Assembly (NCBI GenBank): GCA_008363215.1
Contig: RHKP01000013.1
Span: 1-64,000, forward strand
DNA length: 64,000 nucleotides
Source of the DNA: Cyanobacteria bacterium CYA
Lineage (GTDB): Bacteria > Planctomycetota > Phycisphaerae > Phycisphaerales > UBA1924
Direction of reading: 5' to 3'
In this document: positions 34,375-43,006 of the stretch, piece by piece
Layout: each line of letters opens with the position of its first letter
Position numbering within the stretch: the first letter of the stretch is position 1
Notes under the pieces: generated by a model
What the model saw: the letters and a program-made list of their open reading frames with translations, nothing else
Told to the model about the DNA's origin: nothing
Databases searched by the model: none
Made by a program: the position numbers and the translations under genes

Positions 34375-37347
34375 TTAGAGAGTCATCGCGAGCAGCGTGA
34401 TCGGGTGGATCGCGTCGCGCGGGCAAAGATCGTGCACCTGGTGTCGGCAGGAAGCGCCGCTTGCGGCCAGAAGAGTGGAATCGGACAGATCCGCCACGCG
34501 AGGCAGCAGCGACAGGTCGGCGATGCACCGGGAGAGGTCGTAGTGCGAGCGTGTGAATCCGAAGGCGCCGGCCATGCCGCAGCAGCCGGTATCGAGTTCC
34601 ACGACGGGCGCGGTGGTGATGCGCTGCAGGAGCGCCCGCGTGGCGCCGGTGCTGGAAAGAGCCTTCTGATGACAGTGCCCGTGGATCGCGATCGGTGCGT
34701 CGAGTTTCCTCAACGTGGGCGCACGCGGATGGCTGTCCCACTGTTGCTCGAGAAAGTCGCAGATGTCAAGGGTGTGCGCCCGGATACGCTGGACTCGTTC
34801 GTGCGGACGGGCGATCTTCAGATCCGCCCAGTCGTCGACGATGGCGCTCTGGCACGAAGGTTCGAGCGTGAGCAACGCGGGCGCCGGCTTGCGCTGCACC
34901 ATCGCCCACAGTCGATCAATGTGCCGTTCGGCATCGGCGATGGCCTGCGGGAGCAATCCCTGCGAAATCAACGCGCGCCCGAAGTCACTGCCCATGTAGA
35001 GTTCGACGCGGTACCCGAACGCCTCGAGCACGCGCCGTGCGTCGAGTGCGATCCGCGGCTCGTTGTACGCGGTGAACGTATCGACCAGCAGCACGACGCC
35101 CGGGCATTCGGTTGCATCCGTGCCCGGGCCGGCATCCCGCGCCCGGCTCCCTCGCTGGTGCTTCGGGGTCGCGACGTCGAGCGCGTTCCACCGCCGTTGG
35201 AACGAGCCGTGAAACGTCGGCATGGAGCGCCGCGGGTCGATATCGAGCATCCAGGCAAGCATCCGCTTGCCCGGTCGCGACGCGTTGACCGCGTTGACCA
35301 GCCCCGGCGCGAGCGCCGCAAGCCGGTTGACGATGTGGATATTCCCGAACACGCGGCGGCGCAGCGTCGGCCCGCCCGAGGCCCGGTCGCTCTGGGCCAG
35401 GTATTCTGATTTCAGGCGGGCCACGTCGACGTTGCTGGGGCACTCGCTCTTGCATGCCTTGCAACTCAGGCACAGGTCGAGCGTTGCCAGCGTCTCGGGG
35501 TCGTTCCAGGCCGGGCGTCGGTCGGCGAACTGCCCGGTGATGGCCAGGCGCAGCGCGTTGGCGCGCCCGCGCGTGGAGTGGCGCTCGTCGAGCGTGCCCT
35601 GATAGGACGGGCACATCGTCCCGCCGCTCTTCTTGCGGCACACGCCTGCGCCGTTGCACATCTCCACCGCCGCGTCGAACCCGTGCTGGTCCTCGAAGCG
35701 GAAGAACGTGTCGACCGGAGGCACGCGCACCTCGCGATCTTCCGGGCGCACACGCAGGCGGGTCGTGATGGACTCGATCGCCCCCGGATCGACGATGTTT
35801 CCCGGGTTGAGCAGGTTGTGTGGATCGAAGATCGCCTTGACCTCGCGAAAGGCCCGCATGAGTTCGGGCCCGAAGTAGCGTTCGAGCAGCGGCCCGCGGA
35901 TGCGCCCGTCTCCGTGCTCGCCCGACATCACCCCGCCCAGCGAGCGGGCCAGATCCGCGACCTCGAGGGCGATTTCCGTCATCCGCCGACGGTCATCGAG
36001 GTCGGTGATATCCAGCAGCGGGCGCACGTGCAGCACGCCCACCGAAGCGTGCGCCCAGAACGCCGCCCGCGTCCCATGCCGCTCGACGATCGCACGGAAT
36101 CGCCGCACGAACTCGGCGAGGTTCTCAGGCGGCACTGCGTTGTCCTCGACGAACGTGATCGGTTTGCGCCGCCCGGGAATCCCGTGCAGGAGCGGCTCGC
36201 CGGCCTTGCGCAGTTTCCACGCCGCGAGCATGGCGCCCGCGTCGGTGTAGCAGGCGATTCGTTGCGGCCCGACCAGTCCACGCAGTTGCTCGAACCGCTC
36301 TTCCAGTTCGGTGCGATCGTGCTGCGCGGTGAACTCGACGTAGAGCACGGCCGCCACAGGCCAACCCTCCGGCCGGGGCAGCAGGTCGACATAGCGCCGA
36401 TACTCGTTGTTCGCCGAGGCCAGGGACACCACCAGGTCATCCAGCATTTCCACAGCCGACGGCGACAGCCCGAGGATCGGCACGACCGCGTCGATGGCCT
36501 CGTCCAGCGTCTCGAAACTGATCACCGCCAGTCCGCGCGCCACAGGGATCGGGTGCAAGAGCAGTTGCGCGCCCAGCGTCACGCCCAGCGTGCCCTCGCT
36601 CCCGCACAGCAGGTGCGCGAGATTGACGCCCGCCGCGTCGCCGCGTGCGCGATCCAGTTGGGCCAGAATCATGTCCAGTCCATAGCCCGCATTGCGCCGG
36701 ATCGTTTTCGGAAACCGCTGGCGGATCAGCCGCTCGTGCCGCCGAACGACGTCGACCACGCGCCCGGTCAGTTCGCCCACGCGCCTGTCGCGCACGGCCG
36801 CGCCCTCGTCCAGCGTGAGTTGCTCGCCGGCGCTCGTGCAGATGTCCACCCCCAGCAGGTTCTCGCTTGTCCGCCCGTAGACGATCGACCGTGCCCCGGC
36901 CGCATTGTTCCCGATGCACCCGCCCACGTTGGCCTGCTTGCTGGTCGCTGGATCGGGCGCAAAGAACAGCCCCGTCGGCTTGAGCAGGTCGTTCAGGTCG
37001 TCGACCGTAATGCCCGGCTCGACCCGGCATGAACGAGCCGCAGCATCCACATGCAGCAACGCGCGGCAGTTGGGCGAAAAGTCGAGCACGACCGCCCGGT
37101 TGGTACACTGCCCGGCCAAACTCGTACCCCCGCCGCGAGGCAGAATCGGCAGCCCGCGCTGCGAACAGAACTGGACCGCGCGCACCGCGTCCTCGACCGA
37201 CGCCGGAAGCACCACCGCCAGCGGTTCCACCTGGTACAGTGACGCATCCGTCGCGTACAACATGCGATCATGCCGCGAAAGTCGTACTTCACCCTCCACG
37301 GCGTTCGTCAGGTCGCGAACATGGTCTGGCAACGCGGGTTGCGGCAT
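34375..37347 (-). CDS. FAD-linked/Fe-S oxidoreductase (GlcD-GlcF-like fusion)
   Basis: A 990-residue flavoprotein of the D-lactate/2-hydroxyglutarate/glycolate dehydrogenase group. Order: a PCMH-type FAD-binding domain (GLPILPRGGGTSLAGQCTNR and KQANVGGCIGNNAAGARS), then an FAD-oxidase C domain (MSGEHGDGRIRGPLLERYFG). A region with 4Fe-4S sites follows (CNGAGVCRKKSGGTMCPSY and LDLCLSCKACKSECPSNVD), then a Cys-rich CCG domain (HGHCHQKAL and LDTGCCGMAGAFG). It resembles E. coli YdiJ in combining both parts in one chain. The ATG at 37347 gives MPQPALPDHVRDL; the upstream extension is not coding-like. Electrons probably pass to a membrane acceptor. Substrate unknown. Confidence 0.88.
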   Translation of the reverse strand: MPQPALPDHVRDLTNAVEGEVRLSRHDRMLYATDASLYQVEPLAVVLPASVEDAVRAVQFCSQRGLPILPRGGGTSLAGQCTNRAVVLDFSPNCRALLHVDAAARSCRVEPGITVDDLNDLLKPTGLFFAPDPATSKQANVGGCIGNNAAGARSIVYGRTSENLLGVDICTSAGEQLTLDEGAAVRDRRVGELTGRVVDVVRRHERLIRQRFPKTIRRNAGYGLDMILAQLDRARGDAAGVNLAHLLCGSEGTLGVTLGAQLLLHPIPVARGLAVISFETLDEAIDAVVPILGLSPSAVEMLDDLVVSLASANNEYRRYVDLLPRPEGWPVAAVLYVEFTAQHDRTELEERFEQLRGLVGPQRIACYTDAGAMLAAWKLRKAGEPLLHGIPGRRKPITFVEDNAVPPENLAEFVRRFRAIVERHGTRAAFWAHASVGVLHVRPLLDITDLDDRRRMTEIALEVADLARSLGGVMSGEHGDGRIRGPLLERYFGPELMRAFREVKAIFDPHNLLNPGNIVDPGAIESITTRLRVRPEDREVRVPPVDTFFRFEDQHGFDAAVEMCNGAGVCRKKSGGTMCPSYQGTLDERHSTRGRANALRLAITGQFADRRPAWNDPETLATLDLCLSCKACKSECPSNVDVARLKSEYLAQSDRASGGPTLRRRVFGNIHIVNRLAALAPGLVNAVNASRPGKRMLAWMLDIDPRRSMPTFHGSFQRRWNALDVATPKHQRGSRARDAGPGTDATECPGVVLLVDTFTAYNEPRIALDARRVLEAFGYRVELYMGSDFGRALISQGLLPQAIADAERHIDRLWAMVQRKPAPALLTLEPSCQSAIVDDWADLKIARPHERVQRIRAHTLDICDFLEQQWDSHPRAPTLRKLDAPIAIHGHCHQKALSSTGATRALLQRITTAPVVELDTGCCGMAGAFGFTRSHYDLSRCIADLSLLPRVADLSDSTLLAASGASCRHQVHDLCPRDAIHPITLLAMTL

Positions 37348-37465
37348 CGGGCTGGATGATACGAGCGTCACGCGGATGTCACTTCCAGCCCCGCCCGCCA
37401 GCCGTCGGCGTCCCCGGGCCGATACAGTGTGGATGGGCGCAAACGGGCAAGAGAAGGAGTAGAAC

Positions 37466-39556
37466 ATGCAGGGAGTCACGCAGTCGGGGAGCGGACGAGT
37501 TTCGTTGCTGGCGATCATGCTGGCGTGCGGAATGCCGATGCCGGCGCTGGCCCAGCAGGAGGCCGCGCTGCCGGTGACCAACATCACTCTCTACCGTTCC
37601 GGGGTGGGCTACTTCGAACGCCGCGGCCAGGTCCAGGACGACGCGGAGGTGCAGATCCGCTTCAGCACGGATCAGATCAACGACATCCTGAAGTCGATGG
37701 TCCTGCTCGACCTTGATGGCGGCATGATCGAGGCAGCCAGTTACGGGAGCAAGGAGCCCCTGGCCCGTCGTCTGGCCAGTTTCGCCGTGGACATCTCCGA
37801 CAACCCCTCGATGGGTGAACTGCTCAACCGCCTGCGTGGCGCCCGCGTCAGTGTCAGCACGGTCGAGGGCAAGATCGCCGGAGTGGTGATGGGCGTCGAA
37901 CACCGCGAGGTGCCCGTGCCGGACCAGGGAATCGTCGAACGCCCGTTCGTCAATCTCGTCACCGAGACGGGCATCCGCAGCGTCGATCTCTCGGCCGTGA
38001 CCGGGCTGGAGATCCTCGACAAGGAACTCGCCGGCGAATTGTCCAAGGCGCTGGGCGCCCTGGCCGAGCACCGCGCCGACAACACCAAGGCCGTCGATCT
38101 GTCCTTCCGCGGACAGGGCGGGCGGCGCATCGTCGTCGCCTACGTCCATGAGATGCCGGTCTGGAAGACCAGTTACCGCCTCGTCCTGCCAGACGACTCC
38201 GGCGGGGAGCCGACGCTCCAGGGATGGGCCATCGTCGAGAACACGACTGACGAAGACTGGAACGACGTGAGTCTCTCGCTGGTCGCCGGTCAGCCCGTCG
38301 GCTTCCAGATGGACCTGTACCAGCCGCTTTTCCTCACGCGTCCGATTGTGCCCGTCCCCGTAACGGCCGGCGTCGCGCCGCGGGCCTACGAAGGCGAGTT
38401 CGTCGACTGGGACAAGGAAGAAGCCCGCGCCAAGTCGATGATGGCGCCGGGAGCGCCGGCCCCGGCGATGGAAATGGGCGGCGGTCCCGCCCGTCGAGCA
38501 GGTCGCGTGGCGGGCCTCAGTGCGGATATGGGCGATTCGGCGATGAACGCCGCGGACTTCGCCCAGTACGCCGCCCAGGCCCAGGCCTCGGCCGGCGAAG
38601 TCGGCGAGGTCTTCCAGTACAAACTCGACCAGCCCGTCACCATCGAGCGCCGTCGCTCGGCCATGCTGCCGATTCTCTCGGCCGCGATCGAGGGCGACCG
38701 CGTCAGCATCTTCAACCGCACCGATGGGCTCGACCATCCCATGCGCGGTGTCGATATCACCAACACTTCCGGCATGCAACTCATGCCCGGGCCCATTTCC
38801 GTCTTCGACGGGGCCGCCTATGCCGGAGATTCGCAGGTCAACCACATCTCCGCGGGCGAAGAGCGTCTGCTCGCCTACGCGGTTGATCTCGAGGTGCTGG
38901 TGAACACTGAGGAGACCAGCCGCTGGAATCTCACGTCGCTGCGCATCGTCAACGGACTGATCGAGGAGACACGCCGCAGCCAGCAGACCACCAAGTACGT
39001 CTTCAAGAACAACGACAAGCAGGACGGGCGCACCATCGTCGTCGAGCACGCCAAGAGCGACGGATGGGATCTGGTCAAGCCCGAGAAGCCCAGGAGCCAG
39101 ACCAACTCGGGCTATCGCTTCGAGGTCAAGGTAGAGAAGGACAGTTCATCCGTGCTCGAAGTCGTCATCGAGCGCACCGACTCGCACACCATCGCGCTGA
39201 CCTCGTATGACCTTCAGACTCTGCTTGCGTACGCGCGCGACGGCAAGGCCAGCGAGCAGGTGGTTGCCGCCGTGCGCGAGGCCGCCCGTCTCCAGCAGCG
39301 CGTCACCGAAGTTGATCGCCAGGTCGCAGATCTTGAGAAGGAGCGCAACGAAATCACGGTCGACCAGGCCCGCGTGCGTGAGAATATGACCCGCATCGAC
39401 CGCAACACCGATCTCTACGCGCGCTATCTCCAGAAACTCGGCGAGCAGGAAACCCGCCTCGAACAGATCGTCGAGCAACTCGATCAGTTGCGAGACGAGC
39501 GCCAGAAGCGGCAGAGTGAACTCGAGCAGTACCTTCGCAACCTCAACGTGCGCTGA
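37466..39556 (+). CDS. DUF4139-domain exported protein
   Basis: A 696-residue exported protein of the DUF4139 (mucoidy-inhibitor-like) family. A signal peptide (VSLLAIMLACGMPMPALAQQ) is followed by VTNITLYRSGVGYFERRGQV, the family's typical start. The DUF4139 core is visible in HEMPVWKTSYRLVL, GWAIVENTTDEDWNDVSLSL and MDLYQPLFLTRPIVPVPV. A Met/Ala/Pro-rich linker lies at about 330-370. The last about 95 residues form a charged coiled coil (RVTEVDRQVADLEKERNEI, then QKLGEQETRLEQIVEQL). AAGGAG precedes the ATG. Molecular activity of the family is not established. It is divergent from the FAD/Fe-S gene and ends in a terminator. Confidence 0.85.
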   Translation: MQGVTQSGSGRVSLLAIMLACGMPMPALAQQEAALPVTNITLYRSGVGYFERRGQVQDDAEVQIRFSTDQINDILKSMVLLDLDGGMIEAASYGSKEPLARRLASFAVDISDNPSMGELLNRLRGARVSVSTVEGKIAGVVMGVEHREVPVPDQGIVERPFVNLVTETGIRSVDLSAVTGLEILDKELAGELSKALGALAEHRADNTKAVDLSFRGQGGRRIVVAYVHEMPVWKTSYRLVLPDDSGGEPTLQGWAIVENTTDEDWNDVSLSLVAGQPVGFQMDLYQPLFLTRPIVPVPVTAGVAPRAYEGEFVDWDKEEARAKSMMAPGAPAPAMEMGGGPARRAGRVAGLSADMGDSAMNAADFAQYAAQAQASAGEVGEVFQYKLDQPVTIERRRSAMLPILSAAIEGDRVSIFNRTDGLDHPMRGVDITNTSGMQLMPGPISVFDGAAYAGDSQVNHISAGEERLLAYAVDLEVLVNTEETSRWNLTSLRIVNGLIEETRRSQQTTKYVFKNNDKQDGRTIVVEHAKSDGWDLVKPEKPRSQTNSGYRFEVKVEKDSSSVLEVVIERTDSHTIALTSYDLQTLLAYARDGKASEQVVAAVREAARLQQRVTEVDRQVADLEKERNEITVDQARVRENMTRIDRNTDLYARYLQKLGEQETRLEQIVEQLDQLRDERQKRQSELEQYLRNLNVR

Positions 39557-39584
39557 CCCGAAACCGCTCTGTCACACACCCTCG

Positions 39585-39611
39585 CCCCGGACCGGGTGGT
39601 CCGGGGTTTTC
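39585..39611 (+). terminator. Terminator of the DUF4139 gene
   Basis: CCCCGGACC and GGTCCGGGG pair over 9 bp with a GGGT loop, then TTTTCTGG. It begins 28 bases after the stop. Confidence 0.85.
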
Positions 39612-39695
39612 TGGCATGCGACAATCGCGTGCCGCAGGTCCGCCTGCGCGGTAGACTGAGGTGCGCAGCAGAGCGCACGGCGCACGGAGGATGCG

Positions 39696-40370
39696 ATGAC
39701 TATGGAAATCGAGTTTCTCGGACACTCGGGCTTTATCCTCACCGGCGGCGAGGCCAGAGTCGCGGTGGATCCGTTCCTCGAGGGCAACCCCGTCGCGAAG
39801 AAGAAGCGGGCCGATGTCAGGTGCGACTACATCGCACTCACCCACGGGCACTCGGACCACATGGGCGACGCGCAGCCCATCGCCAAGGCCAACAACGCCA
39901 CCGTCGTCGCCGCGTGGGAGATCTGCCAGTTCCTCGGCGAAAAAGGAGTCAAGTGCGAACCGGGCAACCCGGGCGGGCGCATCCAGACCGCGTTCGGCTG
40001 GGTCGCCTTCACTCAGGCGTTTCACTCTTCCAGTTTCGAGGGCCGCTACATGGGCCAGCCCTGCGGGCTGGTCATCCACTTTGCCAAGGACAACTTCACA
40101 TTCCACCACTGCGGCGACACGGCCCTGTTCAGCGATCTGAAACTCATCGGCGACTTGTACAACCCCGACGTCTCGGCCATCCCTGTCGGAGATCGCTTCA
40201 CGATGGGCCCGGAGCAGGCTCGCATGGCTGCGGAGATGATCCGCCCCAAGGTCGCCATCCCCGTCCACTGGGGCACATTTGACGCGCTGACCAGCGACAT
40301 CTCCGCCTTCAAACCGCAGGGCGTGGAGGTCAGGGTGATGAAGCCTGGGGAGACGTGGAAGGCGCGCTGA
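39696..40370 (+). CDS. UPF0173-family metal-dependent hydrolase
   Basis: A 224-residue metallo-beta-lactamase-fold protein. The metal motif is intact: LTHGHSDHMGD (H50, H52, D54, H55), then FHSSSFEG, HHCGDTALF and IPVHWGTFDA at the other ligand positions. This matches the UPF0173/YtkL group of unknown in vivo substrate. ATG at 39696 or 39702 (MTMEIEFLGHSG or MEIEFLGHSG). It is a useful contrast to the degenerate MBL-like gene at 25296. Stands alone between a terminator and an opposite-strand MoxR gene. Confidence 0.9.
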   Translation: MTMEIEFLGHSGFILTGGEARVAVDPFLEGNPVAKKKRADVRCDYIALTHGHSDHMGDAQPIAKANNATVVAAWEICQFLGEKGVKCEPGNPGGRIQTAFGWVAFTQAFHSSSFEGRYMGQPCGLVIHFAKDNFTFHHCGDTALFSDLKLIGDLYNPDVSAIPVGDRFTMGPEQARMAAEMIRPKVAIPVHWGTFDALTSDISAFKPQGVEVRVMKPGETWKAR

Positions 40371-40526
40371 CGACGATCCGGGCGGTATGAACGTTTTCGG
40401 AGGCGCACGCCGGCTTTTGTACGCGGACCGGAACAAACCCGTTCCGAAAGATCCGCAGGATTGAGCGGCTCCCTCGCGTGCGCTTTGGGCTCGTTCGCCG
40501 ACCTTACCATCTCACGACTCCCCGAC

Positions 40527-41456
40527 TCACATCGGGCTGGGTACCGAATCGGTGATCTGTCGCATGATCTCGGCCGCAACCTGCCAGTTTCGACCGGCCC
40601 CGAATGACCGCGTGATCACGCGGTGCGCGCACACCTCGGCCAGATTGTCGAGGATGTCCTCCGGGATGCAATAGTCGCGGTCGCGCAGCACGGCTGTCGC
40701 CCGGGCCGCTTGCGCCAACGCCAGCGCGCCGCGCGGCGAAATGCCGACGAGCACCTCCTCGTGCCGGCGCGTGGCTGCTGCGATCTCCACGATGTACGCT
40801 CGCAACGACTCCTCCAGCCGCACCGCGTCCACCGCCCCCTGCAATGTGATGATCTGGTCGCGCGAGATCACCGGCTTGAGTTCCGAAAGCACGTTCTGAG
40901 CCGGGCGCAGGTCGAGCAGCCGCGCCTCCACGTCGGGCAGTGGATACCCCAGACTGATCCGCATGAGAAACCGGTCCAACTGGTTCTCCGGCAGCGGATA
41001 CGTGCCCTCGAAGTCATACGGATTCTGCGTGGCAAGCACCATGAACGGCTGCGGCAGCGACTGCGTCAGGCCATCGATCGACACGCTCGCCTCGTTCATC
41101 GCCTCCAGCAGGGCGGTCTGTGTCCGCGGCGTGGTGCGGTTGATCTCGTCGGCGAGCAGGATGTTGGTGAACAGCGGGCCGTGTTTGAAGCGAAACTGCC
41201 CGGAGTCACGGTCGTAGATGCTCACACCGACGATGTCGGCCGGCAGCAGGTCGGGCGTGAGTTGCACGCGGGCAAAGTCACAGTCCACGCTCCGCGCCAG
41301 CGCCGAGGCCAGCACGGTCTTGCCGACGCCGGGGACGTCTTCGATCAGCGCGTGCCCGCGGGCCAGCAGGCAGCAGATGAGCCGGTCAATCGGCTGGATG
41401 CGGCCCAGGTAGGCCTTGGCGATGTTCTCTCGCAGCGCGTCGAGGCGTGCTGGCAT
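40527..41456 (-). CDS. MoxR-family AAA+ ATPase
   Basis: A 309-residue AAA+ ATPase. It has Walker A EDVPGVGKTVLA (41-47 core), Walker B NILLADEINR, the sensor motif VLATQNPYDFEGTYPLPENQ and the lid segment VGISPRGALALAQAARA. MoxR proteins act as chaperones that insert metal cofactors or activate complexes, usually with DUF58 and VWA genes, which are absent here. The ATG at 41456 has GGAG eight bases upstream; further upstream frame is not coding-like. Divergent from the zinc-ribbon gene. Confidence 0.9.
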   Translation of the reverse strand: MPARLDALRENIAKAYLGRIQPIDRLICCLLARGHALIEDVPGVGKTVLASALARSVDCDFARVQLTPDLLPADIVGVSIYDRDSGQFRFKHGPLFTNILLADEINRTTPRTQTALLEAMNEASVSIDGLTQSLPQPFMVLATQNPYDFEGTYPLPENQLDRFLMRISLGYPLPDVEARLLDLRPAQNVLSELKPVISRDQIITLQGAVDAVRLEESLRAYIVEIAAATRRHEEVLVGISPRGALALAQAARATAVLRDRDYCIPEDILDNLAEVCAHRVITRSFGAGRNWQVAAEIMRQITDSVPSPM

Positions 41457-41563
41457 ACAGGTGCTCCGTGGAGGCTTTGGTCGCAGAGTTCGGTCCCGCC
41501 GGGCGGCGATCCGGGTATGCTGAACGTTTCCGGGTTTCGACGCTGAGTCAAGGAGCCGGGCAG

Positions 41564-42502
41564 GTGAGTGAGCAGACGCCCGCAAGCCAGGTCGAGCATT
41601 CCGAGGGCGCGGCGGACAGCGCCGCCATCGCCCGCGAACTGACGGGTGACCTGCCTTGCGCGCGCTGTGGATACAACCAGCGCGGGCTGTCGATCCTGGG
41701 GGCGTGCCCCGAGTGCGGGCTGCCCGTCAAGGCCACCATCCTCGCCCTGGTCGACCCGCAGGCCGACGAACTCAAGCGCATCACGCACCCCAGGCTCGTG
41801 CAGGCCGGGCTCCTGCTGTGGACTTTCTGCGCGTTCGCGGCGTGTGCCTGCGTATGGGTTGTGCGCGGCGCCCGGATCGCCTCCGATGTGCTGGGGAATA
41901 CACTCGACGCCGGGTCGGTCGCGGGCCTGGCGCTTGGGCTCATGGTGATTTCGGGACTGGCGGCTCTTGTGCTCGTCCGTCCGCAGCGCGACATGCGCGT
42001 GCGCGACAGCGTCCTGCCGCTGCTGGGTGTGATCTGCTACGTGCCGCTGATCGTCGCCAGTTACCTCATCATGTATCATGTCGATCCCGGGCATCCCAGT
42101 GTCTACGGCAACCCCACGAGCGTCCCGCCGGAACGCACGGGTCTGCGCCTGGTCATCGGACTGTCGATCATCGGCGCGGCGCTGCTGCTGCGCCCCAATG
42201 CCGTCCGTTTGGCCCAGCGGAGCGTCCTGATGCGCACCGGTCGGATGGACCGGCAGCCGATGAGTGCGCTGGCGGCGGCGGCTGCGGTTGCCATGGCAGG
42301 TGATCTGATCTTCTACCTCATGCCCTACGTTGCAAGCGGGCTCTCGGATCTGGTGTACATCGTGGCCGCGGCCCTGATCGCCGTCGGGTCGCTCCTGTTG
42401 ACCGTGGGCCTGTTCTCGCTGACGATGGACGCATGGCGGATTCGCCGGCTGATCGCGGCGCCGGGGATCGGGCTGACGGACATCTTCGACGAGAAGCAAT
42501 GA
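41564..42502 (+). CDS. Zinc-ribbon multi-pass membrane protein
   Basis: A 312-residue protein starting at GTG (41564) with AAGGAG eight bases upstream. Residues about 30-55 form a zinc ribbon (CARCGYNQRGL and ACPECG), a common N-terminal feature of planctomycete membrane proteins. Helices follow at about 82-105, 115-140, 150-170, 195-215, 235-255 and 260-290. A cytosolic tail ends the protein. I recognise no enzymatic family. Its stop overlaps the ATG of the following metallopeptidase gene (ATGA), so the two are translationally coupled. Confidence 0.68.
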   Translation: MSEQTPASQVEHSEGAADSAAIARELTGDLPCARCGYNQRGLSILGACPECGLPVKATILALVDPQADELKRITHPRLVQAGLLLWTFCAFAACACVWVVRGARIASDVLGNTLDAGSVAGLALGLMVISGLAALVLVRPQRDMRVRDSVLPLLGVICYVPLIVASYLIMYHVDPGHPSVYGNPTSVPPERTGLRLVIGLSIIGAALLLRPNAVRLAQRSVLMRTGRMDRQPMSALAAAAAVAMAGDLIFYLMPYVASGLSDLVYIVAAALIAVGSLLLTVGLFSLTMDAWRIRRLIAAPGIGLTDIFDEKQ

Positions 42503-42903
42503 TGACACCGGAGGAACGCCGCAGATTCGACGACCTGCTCGAGGAAGTGCTGGAGGAAATTCCTGAGACGATCCGTGAACTGCTGGACGAGGTTCCGGTC
42601 ATCGTCCTGGATCGTCCAGATGCGGCCATGCTCGCCGATCTGGGAATGCCCGAGTCTGAGGCCGACGAACTCTGCGGGCTGCACACGGGGACGATGGCGA
42701 CCGAGCGGAGCATTGATGAGGCGTGGCGACTTCCATCGCAGATCCACCTGTTCAGGGTGGGCATTGTGGCGATCGCGGGCGGGTTTGACGCCGACGAAGC
42801 CGGAGAAAGCGTCAAGGAGCAGATCCGAATCACCCTGTTGCACGAAATCGGGCACGAGTTTGGGCTCGATGAGGACCAGTTGTGGGATCTGGGGTACAAC
42901 TAG
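42499..42903 (+). CDS. Small HExxH metallopeptidase-family protein
   Basis: A 134-residue protein of the zincin-like 'metallopeptidase family protein' group (minimal gluzincin or DUF1025-like). The active site is LLHEIGHEFGLDEDQL, with HEIGH supplying two zinc histidines and Glu. The preceding ERRRFDDLLEEVLEEIPETI is the family's acidic N-terminal helix. ATG at 42499 overlaps the previous stop; a second ATG lies at 42502. Length is typical. It probably works in the cytosol, with substrate unknown. The next gene, sppA, is 104 bases downstream on the same strand. Confidence 0.82.
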   Translation: MMTPEERRRFDDLLEEVLEEIPETIRELLDEVPVIVLDRPDAAMLADLGMPESEADELCGLHTGTMATERSIDEAWRLPSQIHLFRVGIVAIAGGFDADEAGESVKEQIRITLLHEIGHEFGLDEDQLWDLGYN

Positions 42904-43006
42904 AGTTGGTGCGTCGTCTGCGGACAGGCCGAAAGATCCTGTCGGGCGTCGGGGAGAAGATCGAAGCACAAGCGTGCCGGCCACGGGGCGGCGAGCCAAG
43001 GGGATC